A stretch of 64,000 nt of DNA from Streptomyces sp. NBC_01428 (GCF_036231965.1 NZ_CP109499.1:3224001-3288000); one strand, 5' to 3'. Counted from the first letter of the stretch, positions 1 through 9,488 are shown. The notes: a model not told the origin generated them from the letters alone. Numbers and translations: made by a program.

Positions 1-684
1 GCCGGCCTCTTCGAGCGCACCACGCACGGAGGCGATGGTGGAACCCTTCTGACCGATGGCGACGTAGATGCAGCGGACCTGCTTCTTCGTGTCGCCCGAG
101 CGCCAGTTGTCACGCTGGTTGATGATCGTGTCGACGGCCAGGGCGGTCTTGCCGGTCTGGCGGTCGCCGATGATCAGCTGACGCTGGCCACGGCCGATCG
201 GGGTCATCGCGTCGACGGCCTTGTAGCCCGTCTCCATCGGCTCGTGCACCGACTTGCGGACCATGACGCCCGGAGCCTGCAGCTCGAGGGCGCGTCGTCC
301 GGACGTCTCGATCTCGCCGAGGCCGTCGATCGGGTTGCCGAGCGGGTCGACGACGCGGCCGAGGTAACCCTCGCCCACGGCGACGGACAGCACCTCACCG
401 GTGCGCTGCACCGGCTGGCCCTCCTCGACACCGCTGAACTCGCCGAGGACGACCGCACCGATCTCGCGCTCTTCCAGGTTGAGCGCGAGGCCGAGAGTTC
501 CGTCCTCGAACTTCAGCAGCTCGTTCGCCATGGCCGAGGGGAGACCCTCGATCTTGGCGATACCGTCGCCGGCGACGGTGACCGTACCGACCTCCTCGCG
601 CGAGGCCGCGTCCGGCTTGTACGACTGGACAAAGTTCTCCAGCGCATCCCGGATCTCCTCCGGCCGGATCGTGAGCTCCGCCAT
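1..684 (-). CDS. atpA: ATP synthase F1 subunit alpha (3' end cut by window)
   Basis: This is the N-terminal 228 residues of the F1 alpha subunit, the non-catalytic nucleotide-binding partner of beta in the cytoplasmic F1 head. The start is the ATG giving [11 protein letters not shown]. The N-terminal beta-barrel region is followed by the P-loop GDRQTGKT at residues 173-180, which is diagnostic of alpha. The reading frame runs open to base 1, so the remaining C-terminal half lies outside the window. It is transcribed leftwards downstream of atpH in the usual atpIBEFHA order. The 126-bp gap to atpH contains a G/C hairpin that is listed separately. Confidence 0.98.
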   Translation of the reverse strand, partial: MAELTIRPEEIRDALENFVQSYKPDAASREEVGTVTVAGDGIAKIEGLPSAMANELLKFEDGTLGLALNLEEREIGAVVLGEFSGVEEGQPVQRTGEVLSVAVGEGYLGRVVDPLGNPIDGLGEIETSGRRALELQAPGVMVRKSVHEPMETGYKAVDAMTPIGRGQRQLIIGDRQTGKTALAVDTIINQRDNWRSGDTKKQVRCIYVAIGQKGSTIASVRGALEEAG

Positions 685-725
685 CTGGGTTCCCTGCTCT
701 CCTTGTTGGGCCCGAAGTTTCACTT

Positions 726-746
726 GGGGGGATGGGGACTCCCCCC
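726..746 (-). other. Hairpin in the atpH-atpA intergenic gap
   Basis: Seven-base arms GGGGGGA (726-732) and TCCCCCC (740-746) are perfectly complementary across a 7-nt loop. The hairpin lies inside the atp operon and has no T-run after it. It may be a processing or partial-attenuation element between atpH and atpA; that role is inference. Confidence 0.5.
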
Positions 747-810
747 TGAAAGAGGTGAATCCTCTGCACGGCCCAACATGGGCCGTAATTGCGTCCTGCT
801 TATGGGCTTG

Positions 811-1632
811 CTAGCTCGCCATACGGCGAGTGGCGTCCTCGAGACGGTCCGCGATCGAACCGTTGATGACCTCGTCACCGACCTGCACCCGGATCCCGCC
901 GAGGACATCGGGGTCCACGTCGAGGTTCAGGTGCATCGGGCGGCCGTAGAGCTTCGCCAGCGCGGCGCCGAGGCGCTGCTTCTGGCCGTCACTCAGCGGC
1001 ACCGCCGAGGTGACCACGGCGACCATGCGGTTGCGGCGCTCGGCGGCGAGCTTGGACAGGGAGTCGAGTCCCGCTTCCAGGCTACGTCCGCGCGGCGCGG
1101 TCACAAGGCGCGTCACGAGACGCTCGGTCGTCACGTTGGCCCGGCCGCCGAGCAGGCTGCGCAGCAGCTGGCTCTTGGCCGCCGTGGTGGCGGCCCGGTC
1201 GGTCAGCGCGGCGCGCAGCTCGGTGTTCGAGGAGACGATCCGGCCGAAGCGGAACAGCTCGTCCTCGACATCGTCGAGCGCGCCCGTCCGCTGGGCCGCC
1301 GTGAGGTCGGCGGTCGCGGCGATCTCCTCGAGCGCGTCCACCAGGTCGCGGGGCTGCGACCAGCGGGAACGCACCATGCCGGTGACCAGGTCGGCGGTGG
1401 TACCGCTCACCTGGGCGCCCAGCAGGCGCTGGACCAGCTCGGCCTTGGCCTCGGCGGGCTGCGCCGGGTCGGTGAGGACCCGACGCAGCGACACCTCGCG
1501 GTGGAGCAGCGCGGTGACCGCGGCCAGCTCGTCGGCGAGCTGCGCCGCGTCCACGGACGTGGAGTCCGTCAGCGCGTCGAGACGCTCACGTGCGGCTGCG
1601 GTTGCCTCGCGGCTCGCTCCGTGCGCTGTCAT
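811..1632 (-). CDS. atpH: ATP synthase F1 subunit delta
   Basis: This 273-aa protein begins MTAHGASREATAAARERLD and carries the OSCP/delta fold that joins the F1 head to the peripheral stalk. It is about 100 residues longer than the E. coli subunit, which is usual for actinobacterial delta. The C-terminal segment LDVDPDVLGGIRVQVGDEV (residues about 240-258) is the family signature region. The start codon overlaps the stop of atpF in an ATGA arrangement, which indicates translational coupling within the operon. Confidence 0.97.
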   Translation of the reverse strand: MTAHGASREATAAARERLDALTDSTSVDAAQLADELAAVTALLHREVSLRRVLTDPAQPAEAKAELVQRLLGAQVSGTTADLVTGMVRSRWSQPRDLVDALEEIAATADLTAAQRTGALDDVEDELFRFGRIVSSNTELRAALTDRAATTAAKSQLLRSLLGGRANVTTERLVTRLVTAPRGRSLEAGLDSLSKLAAERRNRMVAVVTSAVPLSDGQKQRLGAALAKLYGRPMHLNLDVDPDVLGGIRVQVGDEVINGSIADRLEDATRRMAS

Positions 1633-2174
1633 CGAGCCGCCTCGGCCTTCTCCTCAAGCTCGGAGAGGAAACGGTCGATGACACGGCTCTGGCGGGCGTG
1701 GTCCTCGAGGGACTCGCCGACCAGCTTGCCGGCCAGGTCGGTGGCCAGGTGGCCGACGTCCTGACGCAGCGCCTGCGACGCGGCCTTGCGGTCCGCCTCG
1801 ATCTGCGTGTGACCGGCGGCGATGATCTCTTCGCGCTGCCGCTGGCCTTCCGCGCGCATCTCGGTGATGAGCGTGGCGCCCTGCTCCTGTGCCTCCTGGC
1901 GCAGGCGCGCGGCCTCGTGACGGGCCTCGGCGAGCTGAGCCTTGTACTGCTCAAGAACGCTCTGGGCCTCGGTCTGAGCGGCCTCGGCCTTTTCGATACC
2001 GCCCTCGATGGCCTCGCGACGCTGCTCCAGAACCTTGTTGATGTTCGGGAGGAGCTTCCAGGCCAGGAAGCCGAAGACGATGACGAAGGCGAGCAGGCCG
2101 ATGACAAGCTCGGGAATCGGCGGGACGAGGGGGTTTTCCGTCTCCTCGGCCGCCAGAATGAGCAGCTGGCTCAT
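1629..2174 (-). CDS. atpF: ATP synthase F0 subunit b
   Basis: This 181-aa peripheral-stalk subunit has one N-terminal membrane span at about residues 22-42, followed by a long charged, Ala/Glu/Gln/Arg-rich helix that would form the dimeric stalk. Length and architecture match actinobacterial b subunits. Its stop overlaps the atpH start by 4 bp and it lies 41 bp downstream of atpE. Confidence 0.97.
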   Translation of the reverse strand: MSQLLILAAEETENPLVPPIPELVIGLLAFVIVFGFLAWKLLPNINKVLEQRREAIEGGIEKAEAAQTEAQSVLEQYKAQLAEARHEAARLRQEAQEQGATLITEMRAEGQRQREEIIAAGHTQIEADRKAASQALRQDVGHLATDLAGKLVGESLEDHARQSRVIDRFLSELEEKAEAAR

Positions 2175-2215
2175 GTCAGTGCCTTTCGTCTAGTGGGCTG
2201 TCGTGGATCCGAAGA

Positions 2216-2464
<249 letters not shown>

Positions 2465-2520
2465 TTACGGACCGGTGGGGGTTGGCCACCGGACGACTGC
2501 GGGGTCGAGAGGGGAGGCGC

Positions 2521-3342
2521 TCAGTGGTTCTCGGCCAGTGCGCCCTGGATGTAGGTGCAGGTCAGCAGGACGAAGACGTAGGCCTGCAGGGCCTGGATGA
2601 ACAGCTCGAACGCGGTCATGACGAGGGTCATGATGAACGAGACGCCCGCGTACGCGATGCCGATGCCGTTGAGCAGGTACCAGCTGGCGATGGTGAACAG
2701 CAGCAGCAGCGTGTGGCCCGCGAACATGTTCGCGAACAGTCGCACCGCGTGCGTGAACGGGCGGACGAGCAGGTTCGAGAAGAACTCGATGACCATGGCG
2801 AGCGGCAGAACCGGGCCGAGCGACTTGTCGTATCCGGTGACGTTCTTGAAGAAGCCCACGAAGCCGTGCCGCTTGAAGGTCAGCGAGACCCACAGGACAT
2901 AGACGATCAGGGCCAGCACCAGCGGGTACGAGATGATCGCGGTGACCGGGAACTGGGCGAGCGGAATGATCGACCAGAGGTTCATCATCCAGACGAAGAA
3001 GAACAGCGAGACGATCAGCGGAACGTACTTCTCGCCTTCCTTCTTGCCGATCGTCTCGTAGACGACGCCACGGCGGACGAAGTCGTAGCCCGCCTCGGCG
3101 ATCATCTGCAGCTTGCCCGGGACGACCTTCGGCTTACGGAAGGCGGCCCAGAAGAAGCCGACGATGACGATCGAACCGAGCAGCGCCAGGAGCATCGTCT
3201 TGTTGAAGTAGACGTTGCTGTCACCGTCGCCCCAGAGGGGCTCGAACAGGAACGAGTGCAGGCCGGGAGCCGGGAAGCCACAGCCGTCGAAGATGTGGCA
3301 GTCGGTCTCGAAGGCGAGCACCTGCGTCGGGTCAGCACTCAC
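2521..3342 (-). CDS. atpB: ATP synthase F0 subunit a
   Basis: This is a 273-aa polytopic membrane protein forming the proton half-channels. The essential stator arginine is Arg201 in THAVRLFANMFAGH. I chose the GTG start at 3342 (protein VSADPTQVLAF...) because a GAAGGAGC ribosome binding site lies just upstream; the frame is open for 20 further codons upstream but those residues look non-coding. It is the second gene of the atp operon after atpI, with a 225-bp gap between them. Confidence 0.95.
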   Translation of the reverse strand: MSADPTQVLAFETDCHIFDGCGFPAPGLHSFLFEPLWGDGDSNVYFNKTMLLALLGSIVIVGFFWAAFRKPKVVPGKLQMIAEAGYDFVRRGVVYETIGKKEGEKYVPLIVSLFFFVWMMNLWSIIPLAQFPVTAIISYPLVLALIVYVLWVSLTFKRHGFVGFFKNVTGYDKSLGPVLPLAMVIEFFSNLLVRPFTHAVRLFANMFAGHTLLLLFTIASWYLLNGIGIAYAGVSFIMTLVMTAFELFIQALQAYVFVLLTCTYIQGALAENH

Positions 3343-3567
3343 CGCGGGCTCCTTCAGCGTGGCGCATAGGTACGGCAACCTCGTTGTGTCGGCGCGGCGC
3401 ACAGCCGCGGTTCGGCACTGGACTGGTGTTACGGATGTGGGGGCGGCTGTGGGGCATCAAGCCTCGCGATTGAGCAGGCGTCAGCTCAGATGCCCGCGCC
3501 CGCGATGCCGCAGTTGGCACCGGACGATAGCAGGATCTCTTACGCGCACTTATCCCGGCCCTACCGT

Positions 3568-4005
3568 TCACGACGAGTGCCCTGTCTTCTCGGGCTTGTC
3601 GCCCTTCGAGGACTCGGGTTCGACGTAGAGGATCTTGGCCTTCATGTGGGCACGCGCCTGTGCGCCGATCCACGCGAGCGTGGTGACGACCAGGGTGAGC
3701 GCGAAGGACTTGGGGTTGAACAACGACGTGTTCTTGAACGCGGCGACGAAGATGAACAGCAGAAGAATCTGCGCCGTGTAGAGCAAGAGACCCATCGCCT
3801 GGAACAGGTGCGGAAGCGATTTGGCGGTGCGCTGCAGAACGTAGAGACCGAGCCCCATGAAGAGGATCACGACCAGCGTCGCGACGACCGCCCCGACCGC
3901 TCCCTTGCCGCCGGCGACCACACCACTGACCGCGGCGGCAATCGCGCCGACGGCAGCTGTGGGTACAGCGGCTTGAAGGAGAATCCGGGCGTCATTGGAC
4001 GGCAT
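3568..4005 (-). CDS. atpI: ATP synthase accessory protein I
   Basis: This 145-aa small membrane protein has four predicted hydrophobic segments and a charged C-terminus (PESSKGDKPEKTGHSS). AtpI proteins are the usual first gene of atp operons and have been linked to c-ring assembly. The position directly upstream of atpB supports the call, since sequence conservation in this family is low. The first Met codon gives MPSNDARILLQ. Confidence 0.88.
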   Translation of the reverse strand: MPSNDARILLQAAVPTAAVGAIAAAVSGVVAGGKGAVGAVVATLVVILFMGLGLYVLQRTAKSLPHLFQAMGLLLYTAQILLLFIFVAAFKNTSLFNPKSFALTLVVTTLAWIGAQARAHMKAKILYVEPESSKGDKPEKTGHSS

Positions 4006-4302
4006 GGCGGCAACTCCGCTTGCTCAGGGGGGCAGGGTGTCGTCATGGACGAGCGTAGTCCCGGGTGGAGAGAGAACCTCACGCCAAGGGACCGTCGCAC
4101 TAGGGTCCTTCGGCTGTGTCCCGGGTTCTCGTGAACCGTATCACAAACTATTTGATGAGGTCTTTACCTGGTTGGTGTGCTCACTGTCACACATGAGAGT
4201 GACAGTGCGCGTCTGCGCACCCAAGGGGTCAACTTGTCTGGTATTGGGGCTCTTTGCTCCCCCACGACTTGGTCACGCGTTAGTCAGATTCTTACCTTCA
4301 CG
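4006..4302. other. Intergenic region upstream of atpI containing an inverted repeat
   Basis: This 297-bp gene-free stretch should hold the atp operon promoter and the 3' end of the upstream transferase transcript. It contains a perfect 9-bp inverted repeat CACTGTCAC (4182-4190) / GTGACAGTG (4199-4207) with an 8-nt spacer. The surrounding 60 bp are less GC-rich than the neighbouring coding DNA. No other element could be assigned. Confidence 0.5.
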
Positions 4303-5670
4303 TCAGCGCGACGACTCGGCCTCACGCCGGTCCAGGAGTCCCGAACGGGCACCAATTGCCGTTGCCCCGTTGACTCCTGAGACTCCGGCGACCGCGGCGG
4401 CACGGTGTTCACGCGCCTCGTCCGGCCCGTCCGTGACGGCCGTCTCGTGCATCACGGGCGCCCCGTCCACGGCGGCCGCGGCGGCGGCCCTGCGCCGGCG
4501 GTAGCGCGGCGGCAGGAGGTGCTCCGCCCAGCGCGGGGCACGCGGTGTGAAGCGCGGCAGCAGGAGCAGCACCAGACCGACCGCGCTGAGTGCCGCGATG
4601 GCCAGCACGCTCCACATGGCCCCGGAGTTGACCGAGTAGGCGAGAGCGCCGAACGAGATCAGCGCCGACCAGAAGTACATGATCAGCACAGCGCGGCTGT
4701 GCGAGTGGCCGACCTCCAGGAGGCGGTGGTGCAGGTGCCCGCGGTCCGCCGCGAACGGCGACTGTCCGCGCCAGGTGCGCCGCACGATGGCGAGCACGAG
4801 GTCGGCGGCCGGGATCGCGATGATCGTCAGCGGCAGCAGCAGCGGGATGAACACGGGAACCGTCTGGTGGACGGTGTTGCGCTCGGAACCGGAGAAGAGG
4901 TTCATCACGTCGGGGTCGATCTGCCCCGTGATGGAGATCGCGCCGGCGGCCAGCACCAGCCCGATGAGCATCGAGCCGGAGTCGCCCATGAAGATCCGCG
5001 CGGGATGCATGTTGTGCGGCAGGAAGCCCAGGCACATGCCCATCAGGATCGCCGCGAACAGCGTCGCCGGGGCGGCCGCCTCGATGCCGTACGAGTACCA
5101 GATCCGGTAGGCGTACAGGAAGAACGCGGCGGACGCGATGCACACCACACCGGCGGCCAGTCCGTCGAGGCCGTCCACGAAGTTGACCGCGTTGATCGTG
5201 ATGACGACGAGCGCCACCGTCAGCAGCGTGCCCTGCCACTGGGTCAGCGCGACCAGGCCGACGCCCGGGATCGGCAGCCACAGGATCGTCAGACCCTGCA
5301 CCACCATCACACCGGCGGCGATCATCTGGCCGCCCAGCTTGATCAGGGCGTCGATCTCGAACTTGTCGTCCAGCACGCCGATCAGCCAGATCAGCGCGGC
5401 TCCGGAGAGCAGGGCACGCGGTTCGTTCGAGTTGGCGAAGACCTCGTTGAGGTTCGTCAGGTGGTCCGCGACCAGCAGACCGGCGCACAGGCCGAAGAAC
5501 ATCGCGATGCCGCCGAGCCGCGGCGTGGGTTCACGGTGCACGTCGCGCGCACGGATTTCCGGCATGGCTCCGGCCACGATCGCGAACTTCCGTACCGGCC
5601 CTGTCAGCAGATACGTCACCGCGGCCGTGATGCAGAGCGTCAGCAGGTATTCACGCACGGGCTTCCCCAC
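4303..5670 (-). CDS. Undecaprenyl-phosphate sugar-1-phosphate transferase (WecA/MraY family)
   Basis: This 455-aa polytopic membrane enzyme would transfer a UDP-sugar phosphate (probably UDP-GlcNAc) to the polyprenyl phosphate carrier for cell-wall glycopolymers. Diagnostic motifs are the DD pair at 101-102 (GVLDDKFE), NAVNFVDGLDG (160-170), MGDSGS (228-233) and the later GHLHHRLL His motif. About ten hydrophobic segments are visible. The C-terminal 80 residues are a charged, Ala-rich tail absent from short family members. MraY itself belongs to the dcw cluster, so the WecA/TagO branch is more likely. It is separated from atpI by about 300 bp. Confidence 0.9.
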   Translation of the reverse strand: MGKPVREYLLTLCITAAVTYLLTGPVRKFAIVAGAMPEIRARDVHREPTPRLGGIAMFFGLCAGLLVADHLTNLNEVFANSNEPRALLSGAALIWLIGVLDDKFEIDALIKLGGQMIAAGVMVVQGLTILWLPIPGVGLVALTQWQGTLLTVALVVITINAVNFVDGLDGLAAGVVCIASAAFFLYAYRIWYSYGIEAAAPATLFAAILMGMCLGFLPHNMHPARIFMGDSGSMLIGLVLAAGAISITGQIDPDVMNLFSGSERNTVHQTVPVFIPLLLPLTIIAIPAADLVLAIVRRTWRGQSPFAADRGHLHHRLLEVGHSHSRAVLIMYFWSALISFGALAYSVNSGAMWSVLAIAALSAVGLVLLLLPRFTPRAPRWAEHLLPPRYRRRRAAAAAAVDGAPVMHETAVTDGPDEAREHRAAAVAGVSGVNGATAIGARSGLLDRREAESSR

Positions 5671-5787
5671 AGGTCTCGCTGGCCATCACAGCCCCACACC
5701 CTAGCGATGCACGCATATGGTTGGGGACTTCCGGGTAGCGACGATGGTTGCACGAGTGGCTGTGCACCTGTGCACATGTACCCGCGG

Positions 5788-7026
5788 TCAGTCCGGATAT
5801 GGGGGAAATCTTCCGGTCAGCTCCCGCACTTCTTCACGGGCCCGCCTGGCCTCGATCTCGTCCCGCAGCACCCCGGCGAACAGGACCGCGACCCGCGCGG
5901 CCTCCGCCTCGCCCATTCCCTGGGTGGTCAGCGCCGCGGTGCCCAGCCGCAGGCCACGGGCGTCGCCGTGGGGCAGCGCACACGTGTCGAGGACCATACC
6001 GGCGGCGGCGAGCCGGCCACGCGCCGTGCGCCCGTCGACACCGAGCGGCGCCGGATCCACCGTGACGAGGTGGGTGTCGGTGCCACCGGTGGTGACGGCG
6101 AGCCCCTCCGCGTCCAGTCCGGCGGCCAGCACCCGCGCGTTGGCGACCACCTGATGGGCGTACGCCGTGAACGCCGGGGTCGCCGCCTCGCCGAACGCGA
6201 CGGCCTTCGCCGCGATGGTGTGCATCTGCGCGCCGCCCTGGGTGAACGGGAAGACCGCCCGGTCCACCCGCTCGGCCAGCTCGCTCCCGCACAGGATCAT
6301 GCCGCCACGCGGCCCCCGGAGCACCTTGTGCGTCGTCGCGCACACCACGTCGGCGTACGGCACCGGATTGGGCGCCGCTCCCCCGGCGACGAGCCCGATG
6401 GGGTGGGCGGCGTCCGCGATCAGATAGGCGCCGGCCTCGTCGGCGACCTCGCGGAAGAAGGCGTGGTCGATGTGCCGGGGGTAGGAGATCGATCCGCAGA
6501 CGACGGCCTTGGGGCGGTGGGCGCGGGCCAGCGCGCGCACCTCCTCGTGGTCGATGAGCCCGGTCTCCGCCTCGACCCCGTATCCGACGAAGTCGAACCA
6601 GCGTCCGGAGAAGTTCGCGGGCGAGCCGTGGGTGAGGTGACCGCCGGAGCGCAGGCCCATCGCCAGCACGGTGTCACCGGGGCGCAGCAGGGCGGCGTAC
6701 GCGGCGAGGACGGCCGAACTCCCGGAGTGGGACTGGACGTTGGCGTGGTCGGCGCCGAACAGGGCCTTGGCGCGGTCGACGGCGACGCGTTCGGCGACGT
6801 CGACGAGTTCGCAGCCGCCGTGGTGGCGGGCGCCGGGGTATCCCTCGGCGTACTTGTTCGCCATCGGGGAGCCGAGCGCGGCCAGCACGGCGGGCGAGGT
6901 GAAGTTCTCGGCGGCGATCAGCTGGAGGGTCGTGGACTGCCGGTCCAGCTCACCGCGCAGGATCTCCGCCATCTCGGGGTCCTGGCGCAGGAGGACATCC
7001 GCTTCGGGCATCTGGGTGACCGGCAT
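5788..7026 (-). CDS. glyA: Serine hydroxymethyltransferase (PLP enzyme)
   Basis: This 412-aa fold-type I PLP enzyme would interconvert serine and glycine with tetrahydrofolate. Lys234 in ATTHKVLRGPRGG is the Schiff-base lysine, D205/H208 in IADAAHPIGLVAGG stack on the cofactor, and NKYAEGYPGARHHGGCE (57-73) is the substrate-binding signature. Length is normal for the family. Streptomyces often carry more than one SHMT paralogue, so this may not be the main housekeeping copy. It lies between the transferase and a phosphatase-like gene on the same strand. Confidence 0.92.
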   Translation of the reverse strand: MPVTQMPEADVLLRQDPEMAEILRGELDRQSTTLQLIAAENFTSPAVLAALGSPMANKYAEGYPGARHHGGCELVDVAERVAVDRAKALFGADHANVQSHSGSSAVLAAYAALLRPGDTVLAMGLRSGGHLTHGSPANFSGRWFDFVGYGVEAETGLIDHEEVRALARAHRPKAVVCGSISYPRHIDHAFFREVADEAGAYLIADAAHPIGLVAGGAAPNPVPYADVVCATTHKVLRGPRGGMILCGSELAERVDRAVFPFTQGGAQMHTIAAKAVAFGEAATPAFTAYAHQVVANARVLAAGLDAEGLAVTTGGTDTHLVTVDPAPLGVDGRTARGRLAAAGMVLDTCALPHGDARGLRLGTAALTTQGMGEAEAARVAVLFAGVLRDEIEARRAREEVRELTGRFPPYPD

Positions 7027-7120
7027 GGTGGACTCCGGACTCGGCGGGGACGCGCGCTACGTCCAATGTAGGACCGCGGGCCCCGCGACGCCTGATGTCC
7101 GTCTCCCGGGACGCCCGATG

Positions 7121-7768
7121 TCAGGTCCGGGCGCGTACCCCCGTCAGCGCGGTGACGACCGGGTCGAGCGCCTCGTTGATCTCGTCGCCGATGGACCGGA
7201 AGAACGGCAGCGGCGCCCCGTAGGGGTCGAAGACCTCGTCCGCCTCCGCCGTCGGGGCCAGCAGCCAGCCGCGCAGGGCGGCGGCGGCGCGCACCAGGGC
7301 GACGGCGCGTTCGACGACGCCGTGCTCCAGGGGCGGCAGGGTCGCCGGGTCTATGGCGCGGACGAGGCGGGTGAACTCCTTCAGGGTGAAGGTGCGCAGG
7401 CCCGCCGAGTGCCCCATGGAGATGACCTGCGCGCGGTGGTCGCGGGTGGCCGTCAGGACGAGGTCGGCGCGGATGACGTGGTCGTCGAGCAGTTCACGCC
7501 CGACGAAGCCGGAGGGGTCCGCGCCGAAGTCGGCGAGGACGGTCGCCGCGTTGGCCTCCATGGGCGCGCCCTCGTGGCCCCAGGTACCGGCGCTCTCCAC
7601 GATGAGGCCGCCCCACCGGGGGTCGCCGAGCCGGTCCGCGAGGGCATGCCGGGTCAGCCGCTCGGTGATGGGCGAGCGGCACACGTTGCCGGTGCTGACG
7701 TGGAGGATGCGGAAGGACTCCCTGGGGGACCCGTCGGTCCCCGTGATCCCCGTGCCTATGCCACGCAT
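7121..7768 (-). CDS. Low-molecular-weight protein-tyrosine-phosphatase-like protein, nucleophile Cys replaced by Ser
   Basis: This 215-aa protein has the LMW-PTP/arsenate reductase fold. The P-loop reads HVSTGNVCRSPITERL (residues 23-38), where active enzymes have V-C-x-G-N-x-C-R-S. The position of the nucleophilic Cys of C(X)5R is Ser25 (codon AGC at 7696-7694), while the second Cys30, Arg31 and a C-terminal general-acid-like DP (in EVFDPYG) remain. It may therefore bind phosphoproteins without hydrolysing them, or be inactive. It is about 60 residues longer than classical members. The neighbours glyA and the Sua5 gene are on the same strand. Confidence 0.8.
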   Translation of the reverse strand: MRGIGTGITGTDGSPRESFRILHVSTGNVCRSPITERLTRHALADRLGDPRWGGLIVESAGTWGHEGAPMEANAATVLADFGADPSGFVGRELLDDHVIRADLVLTATRDHRAQVISMGHSAGLRTFTLKEFTRLVRAIDPATLPPLEHGVVERAVALVRAAAALRGWLLAPTAEADEVFDPYGAPLPFFRSIGDEINEALDPVVTALTGVRART

Positions 7769-7820
7769 GGGGGTTCCCCCTGGTCGTGCGGAGCGGGGGG
7801 CCGGGAGGAGGCAGGGGCGG

Positions 7821-8468
7821 TCAATTCGCCACCTCGAGGTCGGGTACGACCTTCCGGAGCTCCTCCGCCGACAGGGCGCCCGCGCGCAGCAGCACCGGGA
7901 CCTTGCCGGTCACGTCGACGATCGAGGAGGGCACGTTGCCCGGGGTGGGGCCGCCGTCCAGGTAGACCGAGATGGAGTCCCCGAGCATGTCCTGCGCGGC
8001 GTCACAGGTCTCCGGGGAGGGGTGGCCCGTGAGGTTGGCGGAGGAGACGGCCATCGGGCCGACCTCGGTGAGCAGCTCGATGGCGACGGGGTGCAGCGGC
8101 ATGCGGATCGCCACCGTGCCGCGGGTGTCGCCGAGGTCCCACTGGAGGGACGGCTGGTGCTTGGCGACGAGCGTGAGGGCACCGGGCCAGAACGCGTCGA
8201 CGAGTTCCCAGGCCATCTCGGAGAAGTCCGTGACGAGGCCGTGCAGGGTGTTCGGGGAGCCGATGAGGACGGGGGTGGGCATGTTGCGGCCCCGTCCCTT
8301 GGCGTCGAGGAGGTCGGCCACGGCCTCGGAGGTGAACGCGTCGGCGCCGACGCCGTAGACGGTGTCCGTCGGGAGGACCACCAGTTCGCCACGGCGGACG
8401 GCGGACGCTGCCTCGCGCAGACCGGTGGTGCGGTCGGTCGCGTCGTTGGTGTCGTATCGCCGTGCCAT
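7821..8468 (-). CDS. L-threonylcarbamoyladenylate synthase (Sua5/YciO/YrdC family)
   Basis: This 215-aa protein has the YrdC fold and would make threonylcarbamoyl-AMP for t6A37 modification of ANN-decoding tRNAs. Visible motifs are LPTDTVYGVGADAF (residues about 32-45), the nucleotide-binding KGRGRNMP (about 57-64) and SSANLTGHPSP (about 141-151). It follows prmC and prfA in transcription, a common translation-quality neighbourhood. It lacks a C-terminal Sua5 domain and is therefore the short YrdC type. Confidence 0.92.
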   Translation of the reverse strand: MARRYDTNDATDRTTGLREAASAVRRGELVVLPTDTVYGVGADAFTSEAVADLLDAKGRGRNMPTPVLIGSPNTLHGLVTDFSEMAWELVDAFWPGALTLVAKHQPSLQWDLGDTRGTVAIRMPLHPVAIELLTEVGPMAVSSANLTGHPSPETCDAAQDMLGDSISVYLDGGPTPGNVPSSIVDVTGKVPVLLRAGALSAEELRKVVPDLEVAN

Positions 8469-8569
8469 TTAGCGGGCCTCCTCGTACACGTACTGCTGGT
8501 GGGGAAACGGGGGGAACACGATGCGTGCGCGTGCCCTGTCGCCGGGCGCCGGGACGCGGTGGGCCGGGC

Positions 8570-9451
8570 TCACGGCATCGCCTTGCGGGCGGTCGCGAAG
8601 CGGGGCCGGTTGTTGAGGTCGGGGTGGTCGGCCGCGTCGGCCCAGCCCCGCTCCTCGGTGAAGATCCACGGAACCTGTCCGCCCTGGGTGTCGGCGTGCT
8701 CGACGACGACGACGCCTCCGGGGCGCAGCAGCCGGTGCGCGGTGCGCTCGATGCCGCGGATGAGGTCGAGTCCGTCCTCCCCCGAGAACAGGGCGAGTTC
8801 GGGGTCGTGGTCGCGGGCCTCCGGCTGCACGTACTCCCACTCGGTGAGCGGGATGTACGGAGGGTTGGAGATCACCAGGTCCACCTGGCCGTCGAGGTCC
8901 GGGAAGGCCTCCAGGGCGTCTCCCTGGCGCAGGTCGACCCTGGACCCCTCGACGTTCTTGCGCGTCCACCTGAGGGCGTCCTCGGACAGCTCCACGGCGT
9001 GCACACGGGAGCGCGGGACCTCCTGCGCGAGGGCGAGCGCGATGGCGCCCGATCCGGTGCACAGGTCGACGATCAGCGGTTCGACGACGTCCATCGCGCG
9101 GACGGCGTCTATGGCCCAGCCGACGACCGACTCGGTCTCCGGCCGGGGCACGAACACACCGGGCCCCACCTGGAGTTCGAGGTAGCGGAAGTAGGCGCGC
9201 CCGGTGATGTGCTGGAGCGGTTCACGCGCCTCGCGGCGCGCGATGACCTCCCAGTAGCGGGCGTCGAAGTCCACGTCCTTGACGGTGTGCAGCTCGCCCC
9301 GCTTCACGCCGTGCACGAAGGCGGCGAGTTCCTCCGCGTCGTTGCGCGGCGAGGGCACGCCGGCGTCGGCCAGCCGCTGGGTGGCCTGGGCGACTTCCGC
9401 GAGCAGCACGCTGCGGGAGTTCGGGGGTCGACCCCCAAAATGTTGCTGCAC
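8570..9451 (-). CDS. prmC: Peptide chain release factor N5-glutamine methyltransferase
   Basis: This 293-aa SAM-dependent enzyme methylates the GGQ glutamine of release factors. The SAM-binding motif is DLCTGSG (129-135) and the substrate Gln-binding motif is NPPY (196-199). It directly follows prfA, its substrate gene, on the same strand. I chose the GTG at 9451 because GGAGGA lies 6 nt upstream; a second GTG at 9409 lacks a ribosome binding site but would give a more typical N-terminus. A 14-bp palindrome lies across codons 6-10. Confidence 0.94.
   Translation of the reverse strand: MQQHFGGRPPNSRSVLLAEVAQATQRLADAGVPSPRNDAEELAAFVHGVKRGELHTVKDVDFDARYWEVIARREAREPLQHITGRAYFRYLELQVGPGVFVPRPETESVVGWAIDAVRAMDVVEPLIVDLCTGSGAIALALAQEVPRSRVHAVELSEDALRWTRKNVEGSRVDLRQGDALEAFPDLDGQVDLVISNPPYIPLTEWEYVQPEARDHDPELALFSGEDGLDLIRGIERTAHRLLRPGGVVVVEHADTQGGQVPWIFTEERGWADAADHPDLNNRPRFATARKAMP
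9423..9436. other. 14-bp perfect palindrome at the prmC 5' end
   Basis: GGGGGTCGACCCCC is fully self-complementary and lies within the first codons of prmC as annotated from the upstream GTG. It could occlude that start or act as a protein-binding site. If translation starts at 9409 instead, it falls in the untranslated leader. Confidence 0.45.
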
Positions 9452-9488
9452 GCTGGTCCTCCGGGGCTGAGCTGTTGTCGTGGGCTGC

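Noticed and set aside
4405..7071. Long plus-strand open frame of 888 codons across the transferase and glyA genes
   Set aside because: It is the antisense of two well-supported minus-strand genes; its product is Arg/His/Gln-rich low-complexity sequence typical of GC-rich shadows.
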